Shown: piece after piece, positions 11,521-22,337 of the stretch
Layout: every line of letters begins with the position of its first letter
Numbering within the stretch: position 1 is the stretch's first letter
Source: Neoceratodus forsteri
Taxonomy: Eukaryota > Chordata > Ceratodontiformes > Ceratodontidae
Direction of reading: 5' to 3'
DNA: 64,000 nt
Assembly: GCA_016271365.2 (NCBI GenBank)
Contig: CM028132.1
Span: 586,403,001-586,467,000, forward strand
Translations under genes and position numbers: made by a program
The notes under the pieces: generated by a model
What the model saw: only the letters and a program-made list of their open reading frames with translations
What the model was told of the DNA's origin: nothing
Databases searched by the model: none

Positions 11521-12306
11521 TTATTTTTCCCTGCTCTTGACTCCCTCAGCAATATGCGTCTCTTTTTCCACTTTAGCTTCCTTAACTACTTTTCTTGCTT
11601 CCCTAGTTCTCAAGTTGTATTCTCCCAATTCTTCTTCCCCCTTGTTTTTCTTTATACTGATGAAGGAGTTTTTCATGGCCCTCACTGCTTCCCTCACTAT
11701 TTCTAAGAACCACATTGTTCTCTTGTACCTGTTACTTTTGGTTACTATCCTCAGGCATATCTTTGATGCCTCGATAATGGCCTGCTTTACTGTCCGCTAT
11801 CTCTTATCCACTGCTCTGATGCTGTCTACCCCGATTAACTTGTCCTAGACCAACTACCTCATCCTGTCAAAGGCCACCCTTCTGAAATAGAGGACCTCAT
11901 TTTTAAATTGGGATTTACCGATCCACAGGGCCAGCCCAAACCAAACAGAGTTATGGTCGCTGTTCCCTAGTGGCTTCCCTACCTGCACCGCTCCTACCAT
12001 CACTGAGTTGGTGAGTAGCACATCAAGTATGGCAGACTGCCCAGCAGGTTATCTAACTGGCTGTACCAGCAGACTGTCCTGAAATGTATCCAGCAAGGCC
12101 TAATTTCAGGTGCTCCTGACAGCTGGAACATCCCAGTTGATGTCCGGAAGGCTCAGGTCACCCACTACCACAATCTCCCCCTTTGCCACTCCACTGACTA
12201 GTTCTTCCCTAAGCTCCCAAAACCGCTCCTCCACTTGTCCTGGTGTTCTATAGATAACACCTATCCATATATTCTTTTCATAGAGCTTTTTGCTCCCTGT
12301 TGCCAC
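11521..12306 (-). pseudogene. CR1 copy A endonuclease C-terminal half and linker
   Basis: Frame 12106-12306 gives WIGVIYRTPGQVEERFWELR and VVVGDLSLPDINWDVP, matching the APE-type endonuclease of CR1 (usually GDFNLPDI; here GDLSLPDI). Frame 11521-11715 is the Lys/Glu/Arg-rich linker before RT (VREAVRAMKNSFISIKKNKG). The upstream half of the domain lies beyond the 1.4 kb insertion. Confidence 0.75.
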
Positions 12307-13735
12307 CTCCTGCCTACTTCAGCAATGGGGAGACGTAGCATTTGTCTTGGTTTTCTCCCTCCCATTCCCAGGACCCCAGAATATGGTTGTGTGTGCCCGT
12401 GGAGGTGAGCATGCACCCCGTGGCTCTGGTAACAGCCCCTTCCCCCTGACCCAGCCTAACGCTGAGTCTCCTACTGGACCTGGCACTACCACCAAGTCCC
12501 CACTCAGTGGCTACCAAGAGCCCGGGAGACTCCAGATCACTCCCCAGCAGAGGAGAGCAGCCTGTCGACTGCTCAGTCCAACTCCCTGCCTCCCCCCCCA
12601 GCAGACCCATGGCAACCTGATCTCACTAACAAACTCAGGTTGCCAGCATGGCACAAGCTGTGTTGTCCAGTGCCTCAACCCTCGGAGCTACCAGACCAGC
12701 TACCCCATCCATATTTTCTTGCCTGAGGCCACTGTGAGCTGCACTGACAGTGACTCTGTTTTCCCATTACTTCCCCTGATATGTTGGCATGGGGTCATAA
12801 TGTCACGGTGAAAACTGCACACATCAGAAATGCCACACACAAATCAGCATGCGGCAAAATAATGCTGGCACAACACGCCAATCAAACAACAAAATCGCAC
12901 ACAGGAAGAATATCTTTGTTTTTTTTCTCCCATATATACTTTTTGGCTTTTTCTGTTTACTCCCCTTTTCCCCCCCAGGGCAACAGTGTACACATGCGTG
13001 TATGTGCATGGTGGCACACTCACCCACCAGGATCCGGTGGCCCCTTCTGCCCTTCCCCAGACTTGTGTCACCGCTCCTGTCTGCCTGCGCTACCCACTGG
13101 ACCTCCACCCAGTGGGAGTAGGACTACGGTGAAGCGGGCATCCACCCCAAATGAAGGGAGAGCCATAACTCAATCCCATTCCAACCCTCCCCCCCCCGAG
13201 CCAGCATCCTGGTGGCCCGAGGTCGTTCCCGAACCCTGGTTGCCAGCATGATGTGAGGTAAGGCACCAGCGCCTCAGCCCTCTATGTCATTGGGCTGGCT
13301 AGGAATAACTTCATTTTTGAAGGGGCTCTACCCCTCCACCCCCGACATGGGAGGCTTCACCCCCCACAACCACCGGACTTATTATAATCAACTCTGGGGG
13401 GGTTGTGGACTTCAGGGAAGACAGAAAACTAGAACAGGGACAAAATCGTTTTTTTTAACAAAAAAGAAAAAAGACACATTACAGTGAGACCTGGGAGGAC
13501 CAAACTGCAGCTCCGGGTCCCCGCCGCTGCCAGAGGTAGGTGTTCTTTCTAGCCACTCCACCATGGGAGAGACTCAGCTGCAGGAATTGCCCCAATAGCG
13601 TCCTTCATGTCCCTGCAAGGTAGCCTACAGCAACAGGGGTAGTGGTTCTTACCACACGCTGTAAGAACCCCTATCACTGTAGAGCCATTCACGCTATTCC
13701 ATGCAAGTTATTCCATGCGTGGTTTTGTCCACACT
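12307..13735. mobile_element. Unclassified 1.4 kb insertion with 600 bp tandem repeat
   Basis: This block splits the CR1 endonuclease and has no recognised coding domain. It contains two related copies about 600 bp apart (roughly 12350-12720 and 12950-13290). Both run from a pyrimidine-rich start through gtgtgtgcccgtgg-like and ccccttc-rich stretches to gttgccagcatg, found at 12639-12650 and 13239-13250. A 9 bp inverted repeat ggttcttac/gtaagaacc sits at about 13645-13672. No clear TSD was found, so the class is unknown. Confidence 0.55.
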
Positions 13736-13980
13736 ATATTAACCTGGTACCAATATGTCCATTTTCCACAGCCTCAGTGCCATCCCTGCCATAAAGGACT
13801 ACACAACCACCTTTACCTTTTCCTCTATCTCTCACAAACATGATGTAGCCTGGGACTGTCATATCCCAGACATTATTTTCTGAGGCCCAAGTCTCTATGA
13901 TGGCTAGGAAGTCCACCACAGTGTCTGCTATCATTGCCTTGAGCTTGCTTATTTTATTGTCCAGACTTCTGGTGTTGAGT
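13734..13980 (-). pseudogene. CR1 copy A endonuclease N-terminus
   Basis: Minus-strand frame MIADTVVDFLAIIETWASEN contains the catalytic-Glu motif (ITETW in most CR1s, here IIETW), followed by VPGYIMFVRDR and KGGCVVLY, the expected order for the endonuclease start. An open stretch upstream reads LDNKISKLKA. Ends abruptly at the inserted 1.4 kb block. Confidence 0.75.
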
Positions 13981-14264
13981 CAGACCCCCTTTCATCTAAC
14001 TCTTGTTCCCCTTTGGCTATTTACTAGTCCTTCTTTATTCCTCCCTGGTCTCCTTCCTTTCATGATGATTGCAGGATCTGTGATCCACCCCCCAACATTG
14101 GTCCCTTCCCTCAGCCCAGTTCAAATCTCAACCCAATGTTTGCCCTCTGTACCTCCTCAAGCCCCAAGATTAAGGAAAGTATTAGCTTATTTCCCTTTCC
14201 TCTCTCCTTCTACCATGGATCCCCTAGACTCAAGGCTACCTCACAGTCAGTTTAACGGTCTGAT

Positions 14265-14960
14265 AAAGACATCAAACTTCTTCCCCAGTGCACTGGCCCC
14301 CTCTTTTGTCGAGTGAAGGCTGTCGTCTTTAAAGAGCCTCCTGTTTCAGAGGTCCCCCCAGTCCCCCAAAAGTTGTAGACCATCTGCAGACATCATCCCT
14401 TTAGCCACCTATTAAACTCCTGTATCTCCTGTCTCCTTATTCTATCTTTCTCTTCCCCTCTATCCCACACAGGGAAGACCTCAAAAAAGGCCAGGGAGGT
14501 AGAGTTTTACTTCAACCTCTCCCAGGCTGCAGAAGTTCCATTCCACCATCTCCACAGTCTGGTTTTCCAGGTCACTGGTACCCAAGTGTACCAGCACCCC
14601 CAACTCCCTCCATCTTGGTCATCCTCCATAGCCTGTCTATATCCTGGATAGCTGTTGCACCAGGAATACACCTGACCATCCTCTTCCCATCTAACCCTCC
14701 TTCCACCACCCTCTCTAACCCCCTGATCATTAAATGTCCAGCCACCAAGTCTCTCCTAATTGCTTTCTTCCTGTTTCTACCCCCAGTTGGTATCAAAGTT
14801 GTCCTACTCCTTTCCCCCGACTGACTCAAACCCCTTCCCCCCCAAGTGCAGTCAGGCATCTGAGGAGCCTCCTGGGGTGCAAAGCAATTTGCAGTCTGCA
14901 TGGTGTGGGTCTGGACAACCTCCTTATGGATTGTCTTGACTCCCTTTCCCCTCCCCATCC
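14265..14960 (-). pseudogene. CR1 copy A ORF1, SGNH esterase-like
   Basis: Frame 14572-14958 holds LVAGHLMIRGLERVVEGG and KRMVRCIPGATAIQDID, like the first blocks of the SGNH-hydrolase ORF1 of CR1 elements; the GDS serine motif is degraded to GHL. In shifted frames follow VLVHLGTSDLENQTV (the GTND block, near 14590) and DDSLHSTKEGASALGKKF (the Asp-x-x-His block, near 14270-14340). Order and spacing match the family. The ORF1 esterase is thought to aid RNA or membrane handling in retrotransposition; this copy is broken. Confidence 0.7.
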
Positions 14961-15429
14961 TTATCCACCCCCTGAACCAGTGGGCCTCTGGAGAATGGGT
15001 GAGTGGGGTGTTGGCTCCAGTTGAGCTGGCAATGCAGCAGAGATATCTTTCGCAAGTTCAGGTTTTTCCAAATGCTCAAGAGTATAGTCAGGGTGGAGTA
15101 TACAGACGTTTAAGTATGAAACGATGAGTGAAAGCACAGCTAGATGAAGATTCAGATTTTATTAAGAAAGGACTTGCAACTTTACAGATGATTTTTTGCA
15201 CAAGAAATGGGCTAACATAAAAACAGATTCAAAATTATCAAAGCACTATTAATAAAAAGAAATGAATATCGCATAAGGCAATAACATACAAATAAACAAT
15301 CATACATACACAGCACATTCCAGCTTACTGCATCACTTACTGCACTTTTCCAAGAACTGAATTGTCCCCTGAGCTCCATAAATACCAGTATTTACTGAGA
15401 ATCATTTTACACTAACTCATATTTCCACA
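14961..15429. other. No recognised feature
   Basis: AT-rich past 15130, with short open frames only. Possibly the CR1 5' UTR at its left edge. Nothing else could be supported. Confidence 0.5.
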
Positions 15430-17480
15430 TTACTCACTGAACAAAGCTGTTTCTGAACTGCTTGGTTCACGCTGTTGTACTTAACAGAGCAACTGACACC
15501 ATCTGGTCAAAAGTGCTACATTTGCAGAATTAGAGTAAGTATAGCCCCAGTAAATGCTACACCAAAAACTAGATTTCTGCGTTACCTCATTTTAAAGTTA
15601 TGAGCTATTTTGTAACCCTGATTTCACTACCTGTTCAAAAAAGCTTGTTTCAGTGAAGAGCTGCTTTTGATGTCATCTAGGGGAGTCACAGTCTAGTTCT
15701 TCCCGTCAGCAAGCTTATAGGACCTGTTTCTCCAAAGCTGGAAAGATCATGTGCAATGGTTTTCACAAGTGAAACAGGCAGCAGCAGTCAGTAAACATTG
15801 CTTTAAAGAGCAACTTCCAACTATCCATGTTTCTGCTCTCCCCCAGCCTGTTTGATGGCTTACCTTCCCAGAAGTAATCTCACAAAGTTTGGCATAAAAA
15901 GCCATTTTATACAAAAAGATATATCCCTCGTAAACTTTAAAATTGCTCAGCTGGCAAAAAAGACACCAATTTCCCAGTAGGACAAACACGCCCCCACGTC
16001 GGCCCATGCAGCCCTGTTTTGTGATGTCACAAAAGCAAAGGCTGTGAATGTGCCTTACCGTACTTTCTATGGGCTGGTATTTTCAGATACATTATACCCT
16101 TTACTGCTGGGTTTTTTTCTGCATAAGCGTCATCGATAATTGGATCCCAATTAGTGAGTCGATGGAGTAAACTCCCAGCAGTAAAGGGTATAAATGTTGC
16201 TATTCATAAGCTAATGCTGACTCACAACAGTGGCATCACAAAACCCAACTGCGTGGCTTCGCGTAAAATGTTAATCTGAGAAATCAGTGTTTGCCAGCTG
16301 GCTGATAAGAAGGAATATCTTTTGTAAAAATGACTTTGCAAACTACGAGATTACTTCTGGGGTAATAGCCATCAAATGGCCTGGGGGAGGTGGCTGCTAG
16401 AAAGCTGCTCTTTAAAAACTGTGTGTGTCAGGTTTTGAACAAAGCTGACAATATTTTGTCTGGGTGCCTTTTTGTTGTTGTCCTTTTTTCCAGGGTTGCT
16501 GGATGCTGGGTCATAGCACATTGTTGCAAGGCTTGCAGACTGAATAAGTGTCTGATGTGGTGAAAGGCTGAGATCATTCACACCTTTCATTCAATTGAGG
16601 TGATTTCTAAGAATGGCACTTTAAAACAATTATTCCATCTTCTTGTAAATGGGGGTGCGAGGGATAATGCTGTTTTGAAACCTTACTAGTAGTTTTTAAC
16701 TTGCCAGCACATTTTTTTCTCCATTAGGCTGTTTTGACCTACAGTACATTCAGGCTCATCTATGTTCTACTCTAAATTAAAATGATCATTTTACCAGAGC
16801 TAACACTTCCACCCCTAGTAGGAATTAACACATACAGTATAAGGTCCCATTAAAACATATTGTAAAGCAGACACTGACAAAGAGCAGTGAAGTTACCAAC
16901 ATTACAATACTAGCAGCAACACAAATTTCTAACAGGCACAGTACAGTAACACTCAAAATGGATTCAGCAGCTGAGGCATGCTGACTCAGCATCCAGCAAC
17001 CCTGGGGAAATGGATCACACCAAAAAGGCATTAAACAATACAAATTTGTCAACTTTGTTATAAAACCTGAAACACATACAGTTTTTATAGCAATGTTTTG
17101 TGCATGGTGCTGCCTGTTTTATTTTTGACGACTGTTTCACATGATATTTAAAACGTTGGATTAACAGGTCCTATAAGCTTGCTGACAGGGAATACTAGAC
17201 TGTGAGTCCCCTTGATGACATCAGCAGCAGCTCTTCACTAAAACCGGCTGTTTTGATCAGGTAGTGATATCAGGGTTACAAAATGGCTAATAACTTTTAA
17301 ATGAAGTAATGTAGAAATCTAGTTTTTGTATGAGATTTTCTGGGGGTATGTTTATTCAGATTCTGCAATGTAGCACTTTTCACATCAGTGGCTCTTTCTT
17401 AAAAAAATAATTGCTTTCAGGTCTAACAGACAAAAGATCATACAATTTTTGTTCAGGGCTCACTGAGGTTTTGTGAAAAC
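15430..17480. repeat. Large foldback element (element X)
   Basis: The left arm (15430-16110) matches the reverse complement of the right side. Examples: ataccctttactgctggg (16088) with cccagcagtaaagggtat (16172); the agaagtaatctc block (15869) with gagattacttct (16350); cttataggacctgtt (15714) with aacaggtcctataag (17165); and aaagtgctacattt (15510) with its complement at 17370. The centre is about 16140. The right arm is split by a second palindrome at 16413-17095. No transposase frame is visible, so this is a MITE-like foldback. Confidence 0.8.
16413..17095. mobile_element. Palindromic element inserted in foldback X
   Basis: Left end aactgtgtgtgtcaggtttt and right end aaaacctgaaacacatacag are inverted repeats, and pairing continues inward (tgcctttttg...; gggttgctggatgctg with cagcatccagcaaccc). 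It sits between ctctttaaa and gcaatgtttt, which are contiguous in the other arm of X. TTTAAA and TTTATA flank it, a possible TA- or TTAA-type duplication. No coding capacity. Confidence 0.7.
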
Positions 17481-17719
17481 AACTTTCACACAGAGCTGTA
17501 TGACTCTATTGCAATGTGACAACTTTCTCCTCTTAACATTTCCTCATGAGTATTTTTCTGATATCCAGAAATTATCTTTATTGCCATTTGCAGAATCTTC
17601 ACTAAACTATTTTCCCCTTTTTTGACATAGCAGTCATTTATATTCCAAGACTGATCTAATAATTGCTGTATAAATCGAACATAAGTCTGCACAAGGATTT
17701 CCTGCTTTTTTCACATTAA

Positions 17720-19345
17720 TATATAGTACAGTCTTTTATTTGGCAGATCAACTCACAGAATACCTTGACACCCATGGTCTGCTATGCAGGGAACTGCATG
17801 GCTTCTGATCTGCCCATAGCACGATCACTGCCCTCACGGAGTTCTCTAACTTCCTTCACTCTGCCCTAGACAAGGGCCACCTCACCAGTGCTGTTTTTAT
17901 TGACCTCTCCAAGGCCTTTGATATGGTCTCACACCCCCTCTTGCTGAACACACTCCACCAACTTAGTTGCTTTCACGGACCCCTCTCCTAGTTCTCTAGC
18001 TACCTTTCCTCAAAATTCCAATGTGTAAAAATTCACACCACCCTCTCCAGTACCCAGCCTGTATGCTCTGGTGTCCCCCAGGGCTCCATCCTAGGCCTGT
18101 TGTTCTTTAGTCTTTATCTAAATGCCCTGCCCAGCTTCTCTTTATGCAGGGTTCTTCTTTATGTGGACAATGAGGTCCTCTTTGCCTCCCACTGTGACCC
18201 CTCTGCACTCCAGTCCTCTCTCCAACACTCCTTCAGTCACATTGACAACTAGTTCATGGACCGCTGACTTATCATAAATATTAAAAAAAACAAATCCATG
18301 GTTTTTGCCCATCGCCAAAGCAAAGCCAAGGACTTCCCCCTCCAGATCTTCTCTAGCTCACTCCATCCACTGGACCAGGTCCTCACCTACAAATACCTGG
18401 GCATCACTTTTTACCCTACACTGTCATTTCACTCTCACATCAATATCCTCACCTCAGCCACAAATGCATGCATTGGCCTGTTATACAGACAAAAAGACTG
18501 CCTGCCACCTGAAGCCCTCCGCCTGCCAGTCACCTCCTCCGTACTGTCCCTAGTGGACTACAGACTCACAGTATATGCAGCAGCCGATACCACCGCTCTA
18601 AACAAAATCCAAATTTCCATCAACAAGGCATGCCGGCTGTTTTCCGGAGCCAATTAACGGACATATACCTGCACCCTTTATTCCTTAACCAACGTACTCA
18701 CACTCGAGGAGAGATTTCAATATCAGTCCATCACTCACAGTGCCTCAAAGACTATATTGAAGATCCTTAGGGTCAGGACTGCACTAGCACAAAGATCCTT
18801 CCCATTCAGAGCACCTTTCTGTTACAATGCTGTCCCCCTCCCACCATCACATCTCTCACCAAAATATGGCCTTTAAGGGTTGCACTCAAGATTCACATTC
18901 TGTACACCCACAACTGTAAGTGTCCTCTTCCAAAACCACCCTAGGCCTCTAGGTGCCTCTCTTCAGGGGCCGGAGCCTAGCCAGCCTTGACAATGTCTGT
19001 CCTGAGACAGCACACTTTGTACCTCTTAAGTAGTTACTGTGCTTGTACGTTAGCAACTGGCTAGCTACTGATTGTATAGGACTACAGCTCATTCTGCTAA
19101 TGGACATGTTAACAACTGCCTAGCAACTATTTGTATAGCACTGAAGTTCATCTGCTGAATGACACTGTCACCCTGCTAATTGTATTCAATGTTCTCCATT
19201 GTATGTATTACCTGTTCCCTCAATTTTCATTACTATCTGTATTTTTCTCTTTGTATCATGATGTGGAGCCTTTGGAAATGAGTCTATGACTCAAAGGGTT
19301 GAAATTCCGATGTGCTTATAAATAACTAAATAGATAAATTTGTCA
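17720..19345 (+). pseudogene. L2/Rex1-like LINE RT, 5'-truncated
   Basis: Plus-strand RT sequence in broken frames: VFIDLSKAFDMVSHPLLL (motif A), CSGVPQGSILGLLFFSLYLN (motif B), a degraded YVDNEVL in place of YADD, and then an intact frame 18298-18657 with LTYKYLGITFYPTLSFHSHI and a VDYRLTVYAAADTTALNKIQ thumb-to-C-terminal region. It ends with gactcaaagggttgaaat and an A-rich simple tail at about 19300-19340. The same family is on the minus strand at 61627-64000, which has the same end block and an intact YADD. Confidence 0.7.
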
Positions 19346-19617
19346 TCTGTCTGGTCATTACACTGGGGAGACCATTTTTGATCACAGGAGATTTTGATCC
19401 AAAGAAAGGTCACAAATTTGTCTTGATCTGGCAGCTTCATCAAGTACATAATAGGATCCAAATTAGAGGACATGCGTTGTGACTGAGGTGGAGGTCAGGG
19501 TAACAGGAAACATTAACATCAAGCATTTGTCAATGCCGAATGTTGGCTTGCTGGCATTGGCAGTGGCAATGCAGGAGTTAGAGAGATGCATAATAGGAAC
19601 GGCAGTGAAGTATTGAA
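19346..19617. other. No recognised feature
   Basis: Between the LINE tail and the inverted-repeat cluster; nothing identifiable on either strand. Confidence 0.5.
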
Positions 19618-19975
19618 CTGATGCCAACCCCACCCCCACCCTGCAGAGACTGACAGGTGTTAGGGGCGTGCCTTTGGGTCATTGGCCATAATACTCACGC
19701 CATTTCACCTCACCCTATCCTGCAGACACTGATAGGTGTTGCAGTGTGCCCTGGGGTTTTCAGGCCTTATACTCACCCCATTCCATAAGAAAATACGCTG
19801 AGATGGGTGTGGTATAGGAGAATGGAGTGAGCATTGGGGCATAAGACCCCAAGGCACACCTTGATGCCTGTCACTGGTTGCAGGGTGGGGGTGGAATGGT
19901 GTGAGCATTACAGCTGATGTTCCAAGTCACACCCCTGACGCCTGTCAGTCTCTACAGAGTAGGGCATTATGGTTG
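19618..19975. repeat. Inverted cluster of four ~85 bp units
   Basis: Units at about 19630-19700 and 19718-19785 run forward (ctgcagagactgacaggtgtt; ctgcagacactgataggtgtt). Units at 19838-19900 and 19905-19975 are their reverse complements. The order is U1 U2 U2' U1', giving one long imperfect hairpin. Confidence 0.75.
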
Positions 19976-19979
19976 GAAA

Positions 19980-20850
19980 CCGTAATGCCCTGGCCGTTTT
20001 TTGGCATTTTCACTCCCAGTTTTCAACATGGGCTTTTTTTGACCCCACCTCATGAGAAGTGGCACTGTCATTTCGTTACTCAATCCGAAAGGTGGTTTTG
20101 CATAGCGACTGTGCCTTTTGGTGCCACAGGTGTGAAAACACATTTCTGGCAGGATGTGAAAAATGACAGCTGTACTGTTCATGAGGTGGTATGACAGAAT
20201 GGCAATGTTGAAAATCTGGAGTGAAAATATGAAAAACTGGCAAAGTTACTAGCATGCATAGAAATTGCACAACACACGCCTGTAACACAATTATTGTTTT
20301 GAATTTTCACCAGATTTTCAACATGGGCATTTTTGAACCTCTCCTCTGAACAGTGGCACTGTGATTTTGTTAATCTGTTCTGAAAGTTGATTTCCCACAG
20401 CGACTGTGCCGTTCTGTGCCACAGGTGTGAAAACACATTTCAGGAAGGATGTAAAAAAATGACAGCTATACTGTTCATAAGGAGGTATGAAAAATGACAA
20501 TGTTGAAAATCTGGAGCGAAAATATTAAAAACTGGCGAAGTTATGAGCATGCGTAAAAATTGCACAACACACACTCATAACACAGTCATTTTTTGGAATT
20601 TTTTCACCAGATTTGCAACATGTGCTTTTTGGGAAATCCCTTCATGAACAGTGGCACTGCCATTTCATTAATTGGTCCCAAAAGGTGATTCCGCACAGTG
20701 ACAGCAAAATCACCTTTCGGGACTGAGAAACAAAATGACAGTGACATGTTCACAAGGTGGGGTCCCAAGAACACCATGTTAAAAATTGGGGGCCACAATT
20801 CCAAAAAATGACTGAGATATCAACCTAAGTTGAAACCCCCAATTGTCTCC
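19980..20850. repeat. Tandem array of ~296 bp hairpin units
   Basis: Three copies, with the landmark ttttcaacatggg at 20020 and 20315 and a diverged tttgcaacatgtg at 20612. Each unit is itself an imperfect palindrome: ttttcaacatggg...aacagtggcactgt pairs with ...acagctatactgttcat...caatgttgaaaa. About 90 bp of A-rich spacer, including gcatgc and ttgcacaacacac, separates units. Confidence 0.75.
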
Positions 20851-21695
20851 CATTATAAAGCTTACCGTCATTTAAAAAAAAAAAAAATTATTTTTCCTTT
20901 ATTCGGGAGGCCCGACATCATTTTTCTGCCTTGGTTATGGCCCCTGGAGCTTCTACCAACTGCCTATGCCTGCAATCTCCCCGTTACCCTGGCTTACCCC
21001 CCAGAGGGTGGAGCCATGCTCAGTTTCTCCCCACCCGAGCCACGGGCTTATATCTGGTTTGATGTTGCGGGTAGTGGCAAATTGAAGCCCAGGGAGGGCT
21101 TCATAGAGACAGAGGCTCTCCCCTCCATTTTCTCTGTTTTTTTCCTCCTGGGATGGTGGGGATGTGCAATGACATCTGGCATCCGCCCCACTTCCATTGC
21201 ATTTCAAGCAGCGGCAGCTGCACGACTTCCGGCCTCTGCCAGGGGTCCTTCTTGCACCAGGCACTACCCCACCTTCCCCCCAAAGAAGGAGAGCAGTCCA
21301 TAGGATGCTCTATCCTTCTTCCTCCGGCCGGCCCTCCAGCGACCCGAGACCATTCTCAAACTCGGGCCACCGGCGTCGCAAGTGGAAATCCAACCACTGT
21401 GCCGACGGGCCGGCAAGCTTACTGTCATTTCTTCAGTTCGCAGTTGGGTTTTGAAGAATGCAGATGTGTACCGGTTCAGAGAAGATCACTGCTCATGACC
21501 TCCGGAGGGTAAGTATGGGTGAGGGGGAGCACGGGGAGGTGAGTGCACAGAGGTAGGGTGGGGATTGGGGAGGAGGATGGGGGAGACAACAGAAGACCAT
21601 TTTCTTGTTTTCAGGGGGGGAAAAAAGTCCGCAAGGGAAAGTTTTCTTCATTTACAGGTTACAAAAAATAGGCACACTGGGGTTGCTCCCAGTGT
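20851..21695. other. Unassigned GC-rich stretch
   Basis: A 13 bp A run at about 20875 is followed by GC- and CpG-richer sequence (strongest 21200-21420). Frames on both strands up to 157 codons show no recognisable domain and overlap each other. A ggtaagta at about 21507 resembles a splice donor but nothing supports an exon. Function not assigned. Confidence 0.4.
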
Positions 21696-21699
21696 GCCC

Positions 21700-22045
21700 T
21701 GAGTCTAATGAGGGGGATGCCACACGAGTTGGGCACCCCGATGTCGGCAAGGCGTATAGACGGGTTGGTGGGGGCGCGCCTCCGACACCAGGAGTGGGCA
21801 TCCTGGTGTTGGAAAGGAAAGTGGAAACTGTTTAACCAGGAAAGACACACTAAGAGGGGGGAATGCTGACACAGGAATTGGGCACCCCGATGTTGGCTTT
21901 TTGGGAGTGTGTGGCAGGTGGCAGGATCCACCATGTTACGGTGTGCCACATAATATGGGGGGGGCATACCAACACAGGGATTGGGCACCCCGATGTCAGC
22001 TTTCTGGAGGTTGTGTGACGGACAGTAGGAGCCACCATATTTATT
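21700..22045. repeat. Short tandem copies with ttgggcaccccgatgt core
   Basis: The core recurs at 21729, 21877 and 21980. The last two are clear tandem copies of about 102 bp. The block ends with tattgaaatgtttcaccagg, the same sequence that begins the LINE tail at 60584, so part of this may be a LINE 3' end. Confidence 0.65.
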
Positions 22046-22337
22046 GAAATGTTTCACCAGGAAAGGCATGTAATGGAGGCATGTCATCTACCACTGCAGT
22101 GACGAGCCTGTCTCTGATTGCAGCGGCAGATTTGTTTCAACTCTTTGGCTGTCTCTGAAACTGCTGTTATCGGCAGCATGCTCACTGATTGGCAGCTGAG
22201 GACACACTCACTAAAGCATCCCCTGCATTGGCCAACAGTGACACACCTCTGAAATGTGCTACTACCACAAGATGTTGCTTGTGCATGTGCACAATCCAAC
22301 ATAAAAATGACTTCATACACAGCATAGTTAACATATG
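22046..22337. other. No recognised feature
   Basis: Host or old-repeat sequence next to the LTR element; ends in TATG, the left copy of its target duplication. Confidence 0.5.

Larger units (their letters stand above)
7690..14960 (-). mobile_element. Long CR1 LINE (copy A), interrupted three times
   Basis: Minus-strand CR1 read as: esterase-like ORF1 (about 14960-14265), endonuclease start (13980-13734), insertion (12307-13735), endonuclease remainder (12306-11850), linker (11715-11521), RT start (to 11272, resuming 11153-10511), second CR1 inserted (10510-8226), RT palm to C-terminal part (8225-7690). The joins are supported by protein motifs that continue across each insertion: an RT-proximal frame across the 108 bp insert, and FNIFIS before with FRNDTKLF after the second CR1. 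Many stops and frameshifts show it is dead. The true 3' tail is missing. Confidence 0.75.

Noticed and set aside
12290..13251. 173- and 156-codon plus-strand frames
   Set aside because: Proline-rich low-complexity translation of a repeated unit, no domain, overlapping frames on the other strand.
20830..21512. GC-rich frames and a ggtaagta splice-donor-like site suggesting an exon
   Set aside because: Frames of similar length on both strands, no recognisable protein and no acceptor or partner exon.
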